From the NCBI GenBank assembly GCA_049968515.1, contig JBMFQR010000006.1, positions 16,240-80,239 on the forward strand: DNA of 64,000 nucleotides. The letters are read 5' to 3'. Positions 34,920 to 43,452 of this stretch are shown here, piece by piece; position 1 is the stretch's first letter, and every line of letters begins with the position of its first letter. This DNA is from JAOACQ01 sp049968515. GTDB taxonomy: Bacteria; Spirochaetota; Brevinematia; Brevinematales; JAOACQ01. Below the pieces are notes generated by a model. It saw only the letters and a program-made list of their open reading frames with translations. It did no database searches and was not told where the DNA came from. Made by a program: the position numbers and the translations under genes.

Positions 34920-36320
34920 ATGGAATATAAGGTAAAAGATATTTCTTTAGCAGAGCTGGGTAGAAAAAAAATCGAAATAGCACAGAAAGAAATGCCGGGA
35001 CTGATGACAGTTCGTGAGAAGTACAGTAAAGAAAAGCCACTTAAAGGGGTAAGAATATCGGGATCGCTTCATATGACCATAGAGACTGCAGTACTCATTG
35101 AAACGCTTGCCGAACTTGGTGCAGATGTCAGATGGGCAAGCTGCAATATATTTTCAACCCAGGATGAAGCTGCTGCTGCTATTGCAAAGAGAGGCATTCC
35201 TGTATTTGCATGGAAGGGCGAAACACTTGAAGAATACTGGTGGTGTACAAAACAGGCTCTGACATTCCCCGGTGGAAAAGGCCCAATGCAGGTTGTTGAT
35301 GATGGAGGAGATGCCACGCTTTTAATTCATCTCGGATATAGGGCTGAAAATGACCCTTCTATTCTTGAAAAAAAGCCTTCAAATAGAGAAGAGGCTATAA
35401 TTCTCTCTCTTCTTAAAGAAACACAAAAGAATGAGCCTGATTTCTGGCATAAGGTTGTACAGGAACTTAATGGAATTTCAGAAGAAACAACTACAGGGGT
35501 CAGAAGACTTTACCAGCTTATGGAAAAGGGGGAGCTTTTGGCTCCAGCTATAAATGTAAATGATTCAGTTACAAAGTCAAAGTTTGACAACATTTATGGT
35601 TGTCGTGAATCTTTAATAGATGGAATAAAAAGGGCAACCGATGTTATGGTGGCGGGTAAGGTTGCAGTAGTTTGTGGCTATGGAGATGTAGGAAAGGGGT
35701 CTGCACAGGCACTGAGAGGAATGGGGGCAAGGGTTATTATAACTGAAATAGATCCTATATGCGCACTTCAGGCTGCAATGGAAGGATATGAGGTAAAGAC
35801 TGTTGAAGATGTACTTGATTTTGCAGATATTTATGTCACAGCTACTGGCAATTGTGATGTAATCAGGATAGAACATATGGAAAAGATGAAGGATGGTGCT
35901 ATAGTATGTAATATTGGACACTTTGACGATGAGATTCAGGTTGATAAACTTAATGAATATCCGGGGATAAAAAAGATAAATATAAAACCACAGTATGATA
36001 AATACATCTTTCCTGATGGGCACTCTATCTATTTGCTTGCTGAGGGGAGGCTTGTAAATCTCGGCTGTGCCACAGGGCATCCTTCATTTGTAATGTCAAA
36101 CTCATTCACAAATCAGGTGTTGGCACAGATTGAGTTGTGGAGGAATAGAGGCAAGTATGAGAAGAAGGTTTATAGATTGCCAAAGCATCTTGATGAAGAG
36201 GTTGCAAGGCTTCATCTTGAAAAAATAGGTGTTAAGCTTACAAAATTGACTCCAAAACAGGCAGAATATATTGGTGTCCCACTTGAAGGCCCCTATAAGC
36301 CAGAGCATTATAGGTATTAA
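34920..36320 (+). CDS. ahcY: adenosylhomocysteinase
   Basis: 466 aa. Conserved blocks: VRISGSLHMTIETAVLIETL, NIFSTQDEAAAAI, NVNDSVTKSKFDN, the NAD-binding GYGDVGKGSAQALRGMGA, and the C-terminal KPEHYRY that reaches into the partner subunit. It splits S-adenosylhomocysteine into adenosine and homocysteine to keep methylation running. The family is NAD-containing and cytoplasmic. Its stop overlaps the next ATG by one base. Confidence 0.97.
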   Translation: MEYKVKDISLAELGRKKIEIAQKEMPGLMTVREKYSKEKPLKGVRISGSLHMTIETAVLIETLAELGADVRWASCNIFSTQDEAAAAIAKRGIPVFAWKGETLEEYWWCTKQALTFPGGKGPMQVVDDGGDATLLIHLGYRAENDPSILEKKPSNREEAIILSLLKETQKNEPDFWHKVVQELNGISEETTTGVRRLYQLMEKGELLAPAINVNDSVTKSKFDNIYGCRESLIDGIKRATDVMVAGKVAVVCGYGDVGKGSAQALRGMGARVIITEIDPICALQAAMEGYEVKTVEDVLDFADIYVTATGNCDVIRIEHMEKMKDGAIVCNIGHFDDEIQVDKLNEYPGIKKINIKPQYDKYIFPDGHSIYLLAEGRLVNLGCATGHPSFVMSNSFTNQVLAQIELWRNRGKYEKKVYRLPKHLDEEVARLHLEKIGVKLTKLTPKQAEYIGVPLEGPYKPEHYRY

Positions 36321-36709
36321 TGGAGACTATGAAGCCCATATTTATAACTATTGTCATACTAACAAATGTATTAAGGTTTGAACTGGCACAGACAGAAGAA
36401 GAAAGGGAAAAAGGATTGATGGGTAGAAAAAACTGGGGCAATATTGATGGGATGTTATTTATCCATGATAAGCCTGAAGAGGTTTCTTACTGGATGAAGA
36501 GTACCTATCTTGAACTCTGTATGATATTTATGGACAGAGATTTTAGACCACTTGAAGTTTACAGACCAGAAACTTTATCAACTAAGATTATTTTTTCTTC
36601 AAACACAAATATAAAATATGTACTTGAATTAAACCCTTCTTACTCAAATGTTGTGTTTGAAAATATGAAATTATTTGCAGAAAAACTCAGAAAAAAGCTA
36701 AGCAATTGA
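36320..36709 (+). CDS. DUF192 family protein
   Basis: 129 aa. The DUF192 core is clear: EREKGLMGRK, GMLFIHDKPEEVSYWMKSTYLELCMIFMD, then a short beta-rich tail. Function is not established; members are often secreted, and the first 24 residues here are hydrophobic enough to be a poor signal or a buried strand. Co-translated with ahcY through a TAATG overlap, which may only reflect compact packing. Convergent with nfnB. Confidence 0.8.
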   Translation: METMKPIFITIVILTNVLRFELAQTEEEREKGLMGRKNWGNIDGMLFIHDKPEEVSYWMKSTYLELCMIFMDRDFRPLEVYRPETLSTKIIFSSNTNIKYVLELNPSYSNVVFENMKLFAEKLRKKLSN

Positions 36710-36720
36710 AAAAATATGGC

Positions 36721-38130
36721 TTATTTCTGCTGGCTCTTGATATATTTATCTATAGCAATAGCAGCCTTTTTACCCGCACCCATAGCCGTGACAACTGTTG
36801 CCGCCCCTGTCACTATATCTCCACCTGCAAAGACTCCGGGCATAGAAGTTCTACCCCATTCATCAGCCTCTATTTCTCCACCTTTTTTAAATTTTAACTC
36901 CGGTGTTGTCCTTGCTATCATAGGATTTGGTGTCGTACCAATTGCGACAATTGCTTCATCAATGTCAATTATAAATTCAGAGCCTTTTATTGGTATGGGG
37001 CTTCTTCTTCCGGAAGCATCTGGCTCTCCGAGTTCCATTTTCAAACATTCCATCTGCTTCACAAAGCCTCTTTCATCACCGATGTATCTCACAGGATTTG
37101 TTAAGGTTAGAAATTCAATCCCTTCTTCTTTTGCATGATGAACTTCTTCGATCCTTGCGGGCATTTCTTTCTCGGTCCTTCTGTATATCAGATAGACATG
37201 CTCTGCACCAAGCCTTTTTGCTGTCCTTGCAGCATCCATTGCAACATTTCCTCCACCAATCACTGCAACCCTTCTTCCACGAAGAACTGGTGTGTCATAC
37301 TCACCTTCAAGATAAGCCTTCATAAGATTCACACGTGTCAAAAATTCATTGGCAGAATAAATTCCATTAAGATTTTCACCCGGAATATTCATAAACTTTG
37401 GCAGACCAGCTCCTGTTCCGATAAATATAGCCTTAAATCCCTGATTGAATAAATCATTAATGGTCAATACTCTACCTATCAGAGCATTAGTTACAAATTG
37501 TACCCCAAGATTTTTCAAAGCTTCAATCTCAGCCTTAACAATAGCTTTAGGAAGTCTAAACTCTGGAATACCATAAACCAGAACCCCGCCAAGCTCATGG
37601 AAACCTTCAAAAATAGTAACATCATATCCCATTTTTGCAAGATCTGCCGCACAACTTAGACCTGCAGGGCCTGAGCCAACAATCGCAACCCTTATACCAT
37701 TTTTCTGAATCTTAATACTATCATTTGCTTTATATACACCTTTTAATTTTCTATCGAGTTCCCAGTCGGCCACAAAGCGTTCAAGTCTGCCAATTGAAAC
37801 CGGCTCACCTATCTTACCCACAACACAAACAGCCTGGCACTGCTCTTCCTGAGGACACACTCTTCCAGTTACACAAGGTAAAGAATCTGTCAAGTGTATT
37901 ATATCTATAGCTTTTTGATAATCCTTTTCCCTGATAGCCTTAATAAAGGCAGGGATATCGATATTTACAGGGCAACCGCTTACACAGGGTTTGTTTTTGC
38001 ACTGAAGACATCTGTTTGCTTCTTCTATGGCCTCTTCTTCAGAATACCCATAAGGTACTTCGTTAAAATTTTTAATCCTTTCTTCAGGTGGTTGTTCCCT
38101 CATAGGAACCGCATTCTTACTTACTGCCAT
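36721..38130 (-). CDS. nfnB: NfnB / glutamate synthase small-subunit type FAD-NAD(P) oxidoreductase
   Basis: 469 aa. N-terminal Fe-S domain with CLQCKNKPCVSGCPVNI, then an FAD site GSGPAGLSCAADLAKMG (about 152-168) and an NADP(H) site GGGNVAMDAARTAKRLG (about 293-309), ending in GDIVTGAATVVTAMGAGKKAA. This is the GltA/NfnB/SudA family. The partner gene just upstream overlaps by 14 bases and has the NfnA layout, so an electron-bifurcating NADH-ferredoxin:NADP+ oxidoreductase is likely; sulfide dehydrogenase (SudAB) is the alternative. An FMN glutamate synthase gene immediately upstream also makes a role as its NADPH subunit possible. Confidence 0.85.
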   Translation of the reverse strand: MAVSKNAVPMREQPPEERIKNFNEVPYGYSEEEAIEEANRCLQCKNKPCVSGCPVNIDIPAFIKAIREKDYQKAIDIIHLTDSLPCVTGRVCPQEEQCQAVCVVGKIGEPVSIGRLERFVADWELDRKLKGVYKANDSIKIQKNGIRVAIVGSGPAGLSCAADLAKMGYDVTIFEGFHELGGVLVYGIPEFRLPKAIVKAEIEALKNLGVQFVTNALIGRVLTINDLFNQGFKAIFIGTGAGLPKFMNIPGENLNGIYSANEFLTRVNLMKAYLEGEYDTPVLRGRRVAVIGGGNVAMDAARTAKRLGAEHVYLIYRRTEKEMPARIEEVHHAKEEGIEFLTLTNPVRYIGDERGFVKQMECLKMELGEPDASGRRSPIPIKGSEFIIDIDEAIVAIGTTPNPMIARTTPELKFKKGGEIEADEWGRTSMPGVFAGGDIVTGAATVVTAMGAGKKAAIAIDKYIKSQQK

Positions 38131-38959
38131 TTTTACACTCCGCTAAAAAACCTTCAAGACATCTTTCCTCAACATCTTTGTATGTTGCAAGCCTCTTCAT
38201 TAATTCTTCAAAATCAACCCTATGCCCATCAAAATCAGGACCATCCATACATGTAAACTTTGTTTTATTATCCACAGTTACCCTACAGGCCCCACACATA
38301 CCCATCCCACATACCATTAATGAATTAAGACTAACTATGGTTTTAATTTTATACAGTCTTGTAAGATCACTGACAGCCTTCATCATAATGGCAGGTCCTA
38401 TGGCAAAAATTCTGTCTATTTTTCTACCATTATCAATTAATTCCTTCAAAAAGTCAGTGACAAATCCTTTTTTACCATAAGAACCATCATTTGTCCCGAT
38501 TATTAATTCGTCTGACACAGACTTCATTTTATTTTCCCAGAACACATAATCCTTTGATCTATAACCGATTATTGCCGTAACATTATTCTTGAATTCTTTC
38601 AATTTTCTTGCCAGAGGATACACAGGAGCAATTCCAATTCCCCCTCCTATAACAACGACATTTCCAAAATCTTCAACTTCTGTAGGATTCCCCTGAGGTC
38701 CAAGAAAATCAAGTATGTAATCACCGGCTTTTAACATTCCGAGTTTATGTGTTGTTTTTCCTACTTCCTGAAATACTATTGTTATGGTTCCATTTTCTCT
38801 ATCGAAATCTGCGATCGTTAAGGGGACTCTTTCACCTTTTTCTGTAGCCCTTACTATCACAAACTGGCCAGCTTCTGCCTTTCTTGCTACAAGTGGTGCT
38901 TCTATAAGGGCGTAATTGATTTTTGGACCAAGATAATACTTTTCCAGAATCTTAAACAT
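38117..38959 (-). CDS. nfnA: NfnA / SudB-type ferredoxin-NADP reductase subunit
   Basis: 280 aa. An FAD-binding barrel (ERVPLTIADFD), NAD-binding GGGIGIAPVYPLARKLKEF (about 108-126) and a C-terminal [2Fe-2S] site with CGMGMCGACRVTV and a later Cys in KFTCMDGP. This is the PyrK/NfnA layout. It overlaps nfnB by 14 bases, so the two subunits are co-translated. It supplies the flavin that exchanges hydride with NAD(H). Confidence 0.85.
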   Translation of the reverse strand: MFKILEKYYLGPKINYALIEAPLVARKAEAGQFVIVRATEKGERVPLTIADFDRENGTITIVFQEVGKTTHKLGMLKAGDYILDFLGPQGNPTEVEDFGNVVVIGGGIGIAPVYPLARKLKEFKNNVTAIIGYRSKDYVFWENKMKSVSDELIIGTNDGSYGKKGFVTDFLKELIDNGRKIDRIFAIGPAIMMKAVSDLTRLYKIKTIVSLNSLMVCGMGMCGACRVTVDNKTKFTCMDGPDFDGHRVDFEELMKRLATYKDVEERCLEGFLAECKNGSK

Positions 38960-39099
38960 TAGTAACTCCTCTCATTTTAGGTAAGAGTTTAAAATATCAA
39001 TAATTAGTTATGAATTTCATTATGAAAAAATGTACCCAGCTAATAAAAGCGAATTGAACATTATAATTGAAAATGGAATTTAACTCAAGAAAGAAAAAG

Positions 39100-39131
39100 A
39101 AGGGGATTGCCCCTTTTCTGGCAATCCCCTT
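39100..39131 (-). terminator. intrinsic terminator after the FMN glutamate synthase gene
   Basis: AAGGGGATTGCC / GGCAATCCCCTT, a perfect 12-bp stem with an 8-base loop, 7 bases beyond the stop; on the minus strand it is followed by CTTTTTCTTTC. It separates the glutamate synthase transcript from nfnAB. Confidence 0.85.
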
Positions 39132-39137
39132 TTTAAA

Positions 39138-40778
39138 CTAAGAATTTAGAATTTTTTTTGCACTTTCGTCAAGTACATCCGTAATGAATGGTATTTTTGT
39201 CTCTCTTTCTGTTTCTCTATTTGCAGAGAATAGATCATCTCTTGAGATTTCTTTGAGCGAGAATTTTCTTGCACCTGCCATAAGCTGTTGTAAACCAGCT
39301 GCAAGCTTATCACAGAGAGTCCACATTGCTATAGCACCGAGAGGAATTTTTTTCATTTCGTTTTCACCAACCTTCTTCTGAACATCATAATATCCAGCAA
39401 ATATCTCTTCAGGTTTTGAGCCAACCTCAGTTACGGAAGGTGGAAGTTTGTCCCAGTTGCCATTTATTTTTTCTCTTATTTCTGGATTCAAAGCACCCTG
39501 AATATTTGTCCCAACGAAGCCGGGTATCATAACAGCTCTTCCCATACACACAATCTTTGTGAATGGAGCACCAAGTGCCAGAGCTTTGAAAATATGATCT
39601 TCTCTCGCAAGTCCACCAGCAAAGGCAAGATCTACAACCTTTTTGCCTTTTGCTGCAAGAATTGAAGCATATTCGTAAGCTTTACTGTGCAGGAATATCG
39701 AAGGCACACCCCAGGTTTCCATCATATTCCATGGGCTCATACCTGTACCACCACCAGAACCATCTATGGTCAATAAATCAAGTTTGGCTTCTGTTGCAAA
39801 CTTTATTGACATTGCTAAGGCTTCCATACCATAGGAACCAGTCTTTAAAGATATTCTCTTGTATCCGATTTTTCTCAAATGTTCTACTGCCTTCATAAAT
39901 GCTTCTTCAACTGCTTGTGGATTTGAAAGGTCTGTATAGCCAAGTCTGCTATGTCTTGCAAAAGACTTTATTGCACCATGTTTGAAGGCTTCCTGAACTT
40001 CTGGCTTAGTAGGATCTGGATCCACAACATAACCCCTTTTCTTCAAGAAGATAGCATAGTCAATATCATTTACCTGTATCTCTCCTCCAATGTCCTTTGC
40101 TCCCTGCCCCCATTTTAACTCTATAATTGCTTTGTCACCATATTTTTCAATTACATATTCTGCAACCCCATTTCTTGTATCTTCAACATTCATCTGCACA
40201 ATTATAGCACCATATCCATCATAATACCTTAAAAAGGTTTCAATTCTCCTATCAAGCTCCGGAGCCTTCTTGATTTTTCCATTTGTTATTTCCGCCTGTT
40301 TGTCGATACCAACAACATTTTCTCCCACAACTATGGGAATTCCAACCAGAGCCGCTCCTATAGCAAAAGATTCCCAGTATTTAGCAGCAATAAAAGTGGA
40401 GCCCAAAGCACCAGTCATTATTGGCATTCTTGCCTTTGTCATGACAGAACTACCAAATTCTGTTTCAATGTTTACATTAGGAAAGATGCAATCATCTGGA
40501 GAATTGGATAAACCCTTTGGAAGACCATAAATGCCATAGTTATATCCCTGGATTCTCAAAGAATTATACGACACACCAATATGTGTGGTATTGGCACTAC
40601 CAGCTGTTACAAAACCAAAATCTCTCGGATAAAGCATCTTTCTTCCCTTCATGCTTGCCATAAAGGTTTCGCACTTTCCCTGACAATCAGCCCTGCAAAG
40701 GGTACAGAGACCGGATTCAGCCGGATTTCCTCTGTTAACAGTTCCTAATACATCATTTGTTTTTGGCCATTGGATCAT
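39138..40778 (-). CDS. FMN-binding glutamate synthase domain protein (GltB-like)
   Basis: 546 aa. An N-terminal Cys cluster (CTLCRADCQGKC, about 22-33) precedes the FMN-binding glutamate synthase barrel (DLLTIDGSGGGTGMSPW, VDLAFAGGLAREDHIFKALALGAPF, CMGRA). It lacks the glutaminase domain of large bacterial GltB, as in the archaeal-type split enzyme. It would make glutamate from 2-oxoglutarate with ammonia supplied by a separate amidotransferase, which is not in the window. A strong terminator lies between it and nfnAB, so they are neighbours but separately ended. Confidence 0.85.
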   Translation of the reverse strand: MIQWPKTNDVLGTVNRGNPAESGLCTLCRADCQGKCETFMASMKGRKMLYPRDFGFVTAGSANTTHIGVSYNSLRIQGYNYGIYGLPKGLSNSPDDCIFPNVNIETEFGSSVMTKARMPIMTGALGSTFIAAKYWESFAIGAALVGIPIVVGENVVGIDKQAEITNGKIKKAPELDRRIETFLRYYDGYGAIIVQMNVEDTRNGVAEYVIEKYGDKAIIELKWGQGAKDIGGEIQVNDIDYAIFLKKRGYVVDPDPTKPEVQEAFKHGAIKSFARHSRLGYTDLSNPQAVEEAFMKAVEHLRKIGYKRISLKTGSYGMEALAMSIKFATEAKLDLLTIDGSGGGTGMSPWNMMETWGVPSIFLHSKAYEYASILAAKGKKVVDLAFAGGLAREDHIFKALALGAPFTKIVCMGRAVMIPGFVGTNIQGALNPEIREKINGNWDKLPPSVTEVGSKPEEIFAGYYDVQKKVGENEMKKIPLGAIAMWTLCDKLAAGLQQLMAGARKFSLKEISRDDLFSANRETERETKIPFITDVLDESAKKILNS

Positions 40779-40815
40779 AAAATTCCTCCTTTTTTTACAA
40801 TAAACCTTTGTATTT

Positions 40816-40843
40816 ATTATAAATAAAATCTAATATATCTCAA
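40816..40843 (-). promoter_or_regulatory. promoter of the FMN glutamate synthase gene
   Basis: TTGAGA (40843-40838), 16-base spacer, perfect TATAAT (40821-40816) on the minus strand, 37 bases before the start codon. Confidence 0.6.
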
Positions 40844-41052
40844 GGCTAAAAAGGTTTTGTGTAAGAAAAAAATGTCACACATTTCATAAAAAAAATTTGA
40901 AGCTTTTTAAGATACTTACATTAATAATATCATTGTCTTTGTAAAAGATTTTTCAGCAAATATTATACCAGCATTTGATTAATAAGCAAGTTCTTACTTT
41001 AGTTGAGATAGGAACATGAATTTAGAGATTTGAAAACAGTGTTTTTTGTCTG

Positions 41053-41097
41053 AAATTTAGGCAAAAAAAATGCCTGTGCCTAAAATTTAGGCAAAAA
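41053..41097 (+). repeat. two direct copies of AAATTTAGGCAAAAA, 30 bases apart
   Basis: Identical 15-mers at 41053-41067 and 41083-41097. The second overlaps the near-perfect palindrome GCCTAAAATTTAGGC (41078-41092). About 80 bases ahead of the gltX -35 box, they look like a paired binding site. Confidence 0.5.
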
Positions 41098-41177
41098 TTG
41101 AAGGGTTTTAGGTCAACTCAACATCTTTAATGATGTGATGCGTGGACACCACTATAACTATAATAAGTACAAATAGT

Positions 41178-41206
41178 TTGAAAATTTTTAATTTTCTTCT
41201 TAAAAT
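41178..41206 (+). promoter_or_regulatory. promoter of the gltX group
   Basis: TTGAAA (41178-41183), 17-base spacer, TAAAAT (41201-41206), 39 bases before the start codon. Confidence 0.55.
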
Positions 41207-41245
41207 ATAATTTCTCTGATTATGGGATTGCCGAGAGGTAACATT

Positions 41246-42697
41246 ATGGTTAAAACACGTTTTGCACCTTCTCCTACAGGCAAACTGCATGTTGGTAATG
41301 TAAGGACCGCATTATTTGCTTATCTTTATGCAAGGCATACGGGAGGAAAATTTGTCTTGAGAATTGAGGATACAGATCTTGATAGATCTCACTCTAACTA
41401 CATAGATAAATTGATAGAAGATTTAAGATGGCTTTCTCTTGACTGGGATGAGGGACCTATGGTTGGTGGTCCGGAAAAAAGCTATCTTCAGAGTGAAAGA
41501 ATTGAGATTTATAGGGAGTATGCTAATAAGCTAATAGAAGAAGGTAAAGCATATTACTGCTATTGTACTCCTGAAGAAATAGAAGCCGGTAAAAGAGAAA
41601 TGGAAGCGGCTGGCAAAGGCCCGATTTACAATGGTAGATGTAGAAATCTCACTGCTTCTCAAAGAAGGCAATTTGAGAGTGAAGGCAGAAAGCCAGTCGT
41701 AAGGTTTATGGCTTATAAAGAGGATTTTTCTATTAATGACCTTGTTAAGGGAGAGGTAATCTTTCCACGTGGTATGGTTGGAGATTTTGTGATATTAAGA
41801 GCAAATGGTCTGCCAGTCTACAACTATGCCGTTGTTGTAGATGATGCCTTAATGGGCATCACTCATGTGATAAGGGCAGATGAGCATCTGTCAAATACGG
41901 TGAGGCAACTAATGATTTACAAAGCACTTGGATTTAAGGTGCCAGAATTTGCCCACCTTGCCCTTGTCCTTGGTCCTGACAGGCAGAAGCTTTCAAAAAG
42001 GCACGGAGCCACAAGCGTTGATGAGTTTAGAAAGGCAGGTTATCTGCCTGAAGCACTTATAAACTATCTTGCCTTACTTGGATGGTCAAGTCCCGATGAG
42101 AAGGAGATTTTATCACGAGATGAACTCATAAAGGCTTTCGATTTGAGCAGGGTTTCTCCGAGCCCAGCTATATTTGATATAGACAAACTGAACTGGATTT
42201 CAAAGCATTATATAATCAACTACGATCCGGACAGATTATTTGAGCTTGCATTGCCATATATTAAAGAGACTGGACTTGTCGAAGAAAATTTAGATGAAGA
42301 GAAACTGAATTTTTTAAGAGCGGTTGTCGAGATTGTAAAGGGCTATTGTTCACATCTATCTGAAATAAAGGAGCATATTGATTATTTTCTCACTGATGAT
42401 TTTGAGATCTCAAAAGAAGCTAAAGAGATACTTGCAAAGCCAGAATCGAGAACCGTGCTTTTACGCTTTAAAGAAGAACTGGAAAAGGAGAATAGGCCAG
42501 TTGTAGACAGTGTCTTTGCTGAGATGGCAAAAAAAATAATCGGGGAAACTAAAATAAAAGGCAAAGGCTTCTTTCTCCCGATAAGGGCAGCAATAACTGG
42601 CAGAATTAATGGGCCTGAAATTTACTTTATACTTCCTGTAATCGGGAAGGAAAGGACAATAAAAAGACTTCAGAGGGTGCTAGAGAATGAATTATAA
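41246..42697 (+). CDS. gltX: glutamate-tRNA ligase
   Basis: 483 aa from ATG 41246, which follows GAGAGG and begins VKTRFAPSPTGKLHVGN (HIGH motif at 15-18 as HVGN); the ATG 24 bases earlier lacks a site. The KMSKS equivalent is KLSKRHG near residue 245, and a helical anticodon-binding region follows. It charges tRNA-Glu. With glnS present, it probably discriminates against tRNA-Gln. Overlaps the next gene by 11 bases. Confidence 0.96.
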   Translation: MVKTRFAPSPTGKLHVGNVRTALFAYLYARHTGGKFVLRIEDTDLDRSHSNYIDKLIEDLRWLSLDWDEGPMVGGPEKSYLQSERIEIYREYANKLIEEGKAYYCYCTPEEIEAGKREMEAAGKGPIYNGRCRNLTASQRRQFESEGRKPVVRFMAYKEDFSINDLVKGEVIFPRGMVGDFVILRANGLPVYNYAVVVDDALMGITHVIRADEHLSNTVRQLMIYKALGFKVPEFAHLALVLGPDRQKLSKRHGATSVDEFRKAGYLPEALINYLALLGWSSPDEKEILSRDELIKAFDLSRVSPSPAIFDIDKLNWISKHYIINYDPDRLFELALPYIKETGLVEENLDEEKLNFLRAVVEIVKGYCSHLSEIKEHIDYFLTDDFEISKEAKEILAKPESRTVLLRFKEELEKENRPVVDSVFAEMAKKIIGETKIKGKGFFLPIRAAITGRINGPEIYFILPVIGKERTIKRLQRVLENEL

Positions 42698-43439
42698 AAT
42701 AAAAGGTGTAATCTTTGATTTTGACGGAACACTTGTAGATAGTGAAAAAAATTATTTTATATCTGATAGAGAGTTTTTAAGAGAATTTGGTATTGAATTT
42801 ACACCGGAAATGCAAAAAGAAGTAAGTGGTATGGGAAATTTAGCTTTTATAAAGAAGTTAAAGCTCGAATACGGAATAGAAGATGATGAGGAAGGGCTTC
42901 TAAAAAGAAAGAATGAATACTATCTTAAAGTTGCAAGAAATAATACTAATGTTTATCCGGAAATGAAAAGATTTCTTGAGCTTCTAAAAGAAAATGATTT
43001 TAAAACAGGATTGGCTTCGGGTTCATCTCCTGAAATACTTGAAATATTGCTAAATGAGACTGAATTAAAAGGGTATTTTGATGTTGTGATTTCCTCTGAA
43101 TCCGAAAGAGTTAAAAATGGGAAGCCATATCCTGATATATATCTCGAATCGGCAAGAAGTTTAAATTTAAGGCCAGATGAATGTGTTGCAGTGGAGGATT
43201 CAAAATATGGAGTTGAAGCTGCAAAAAATGCCGGGATGAAATGTATAGCAGTGCCCTATATAACTGAAAAGCCACTTCCTCCTATATTCTATAAGGCAGA
43301 TTTGCTTTTTGAAGGTGGAATAAAGGAATTTGATAGCAGTATGGCACTCACAACAATTATGAATGACTTTAACATAGAAAAAAAGAATGAATTAAAATTT
43401 AAAGCCTCTGGTTTTAATCTAACTCTGGCAGAAGAGTAA
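42687..43439 (+). CDS. HAD-superfamily phosphatase, beta-phosphoglucomutase-like
   Basis: 250 aa. HAD motif I DFDGTLVDSE near the N terminus with a helical cap (about 15-90), motif II in GLASGSS, motif III Lys in RVKNGKPYPDIY and motif IV in AVEDSKYGVEAAKNAG. These are typical of the PgmB/GPH group, which acts on sugar phosphates or phosphoglycolate. The C-terminal 35 residues extend beyond the usual fold. Its start lies inside gltX, so the genes are coupled. Confidence 0.85.
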   Translation: MNYKIKGVIFDFDGTLVDSEKNYFISDREFLREFGIEFTPEMQKEVSGMGNLAFIKKLKLEYGIEDDEEGLLKRKNEYYLKVARNNTNVYPEMKRFLELLKENDFKTGLASGSSPEILEILLNETELKGYFDVVISSESERVKNGKPYPDIYLESARSLNLRPDECVAVEDSKYGVEAAKNAGMKCIAVPYITEKPLPPIFYKADLLFEGGIKEFDSSMALTTIMNDFNIEKKNELKFKASGFNLTLAEE

Positions 43440-43452
43440 TAATGGAGTAAAA

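Larger units (their letters stand above)
40779..41245. other. 467-base divergent region between the glutamate synthase gene and gltX
   Basis: Holds a minus-strand promoter at 40816-40843, a 15-base direct repeat at 41053-41097 and the gltX promoter at 41178-41206. I find no gene in it. Confidence 0.55.

Noticed and set aside
36716..37452. Several open frames on the plus strand across nfnB
   Set aside because: They are antisense shadows of a well-conserved oxidoreductase gene and lack ribosome sites and family motifs.
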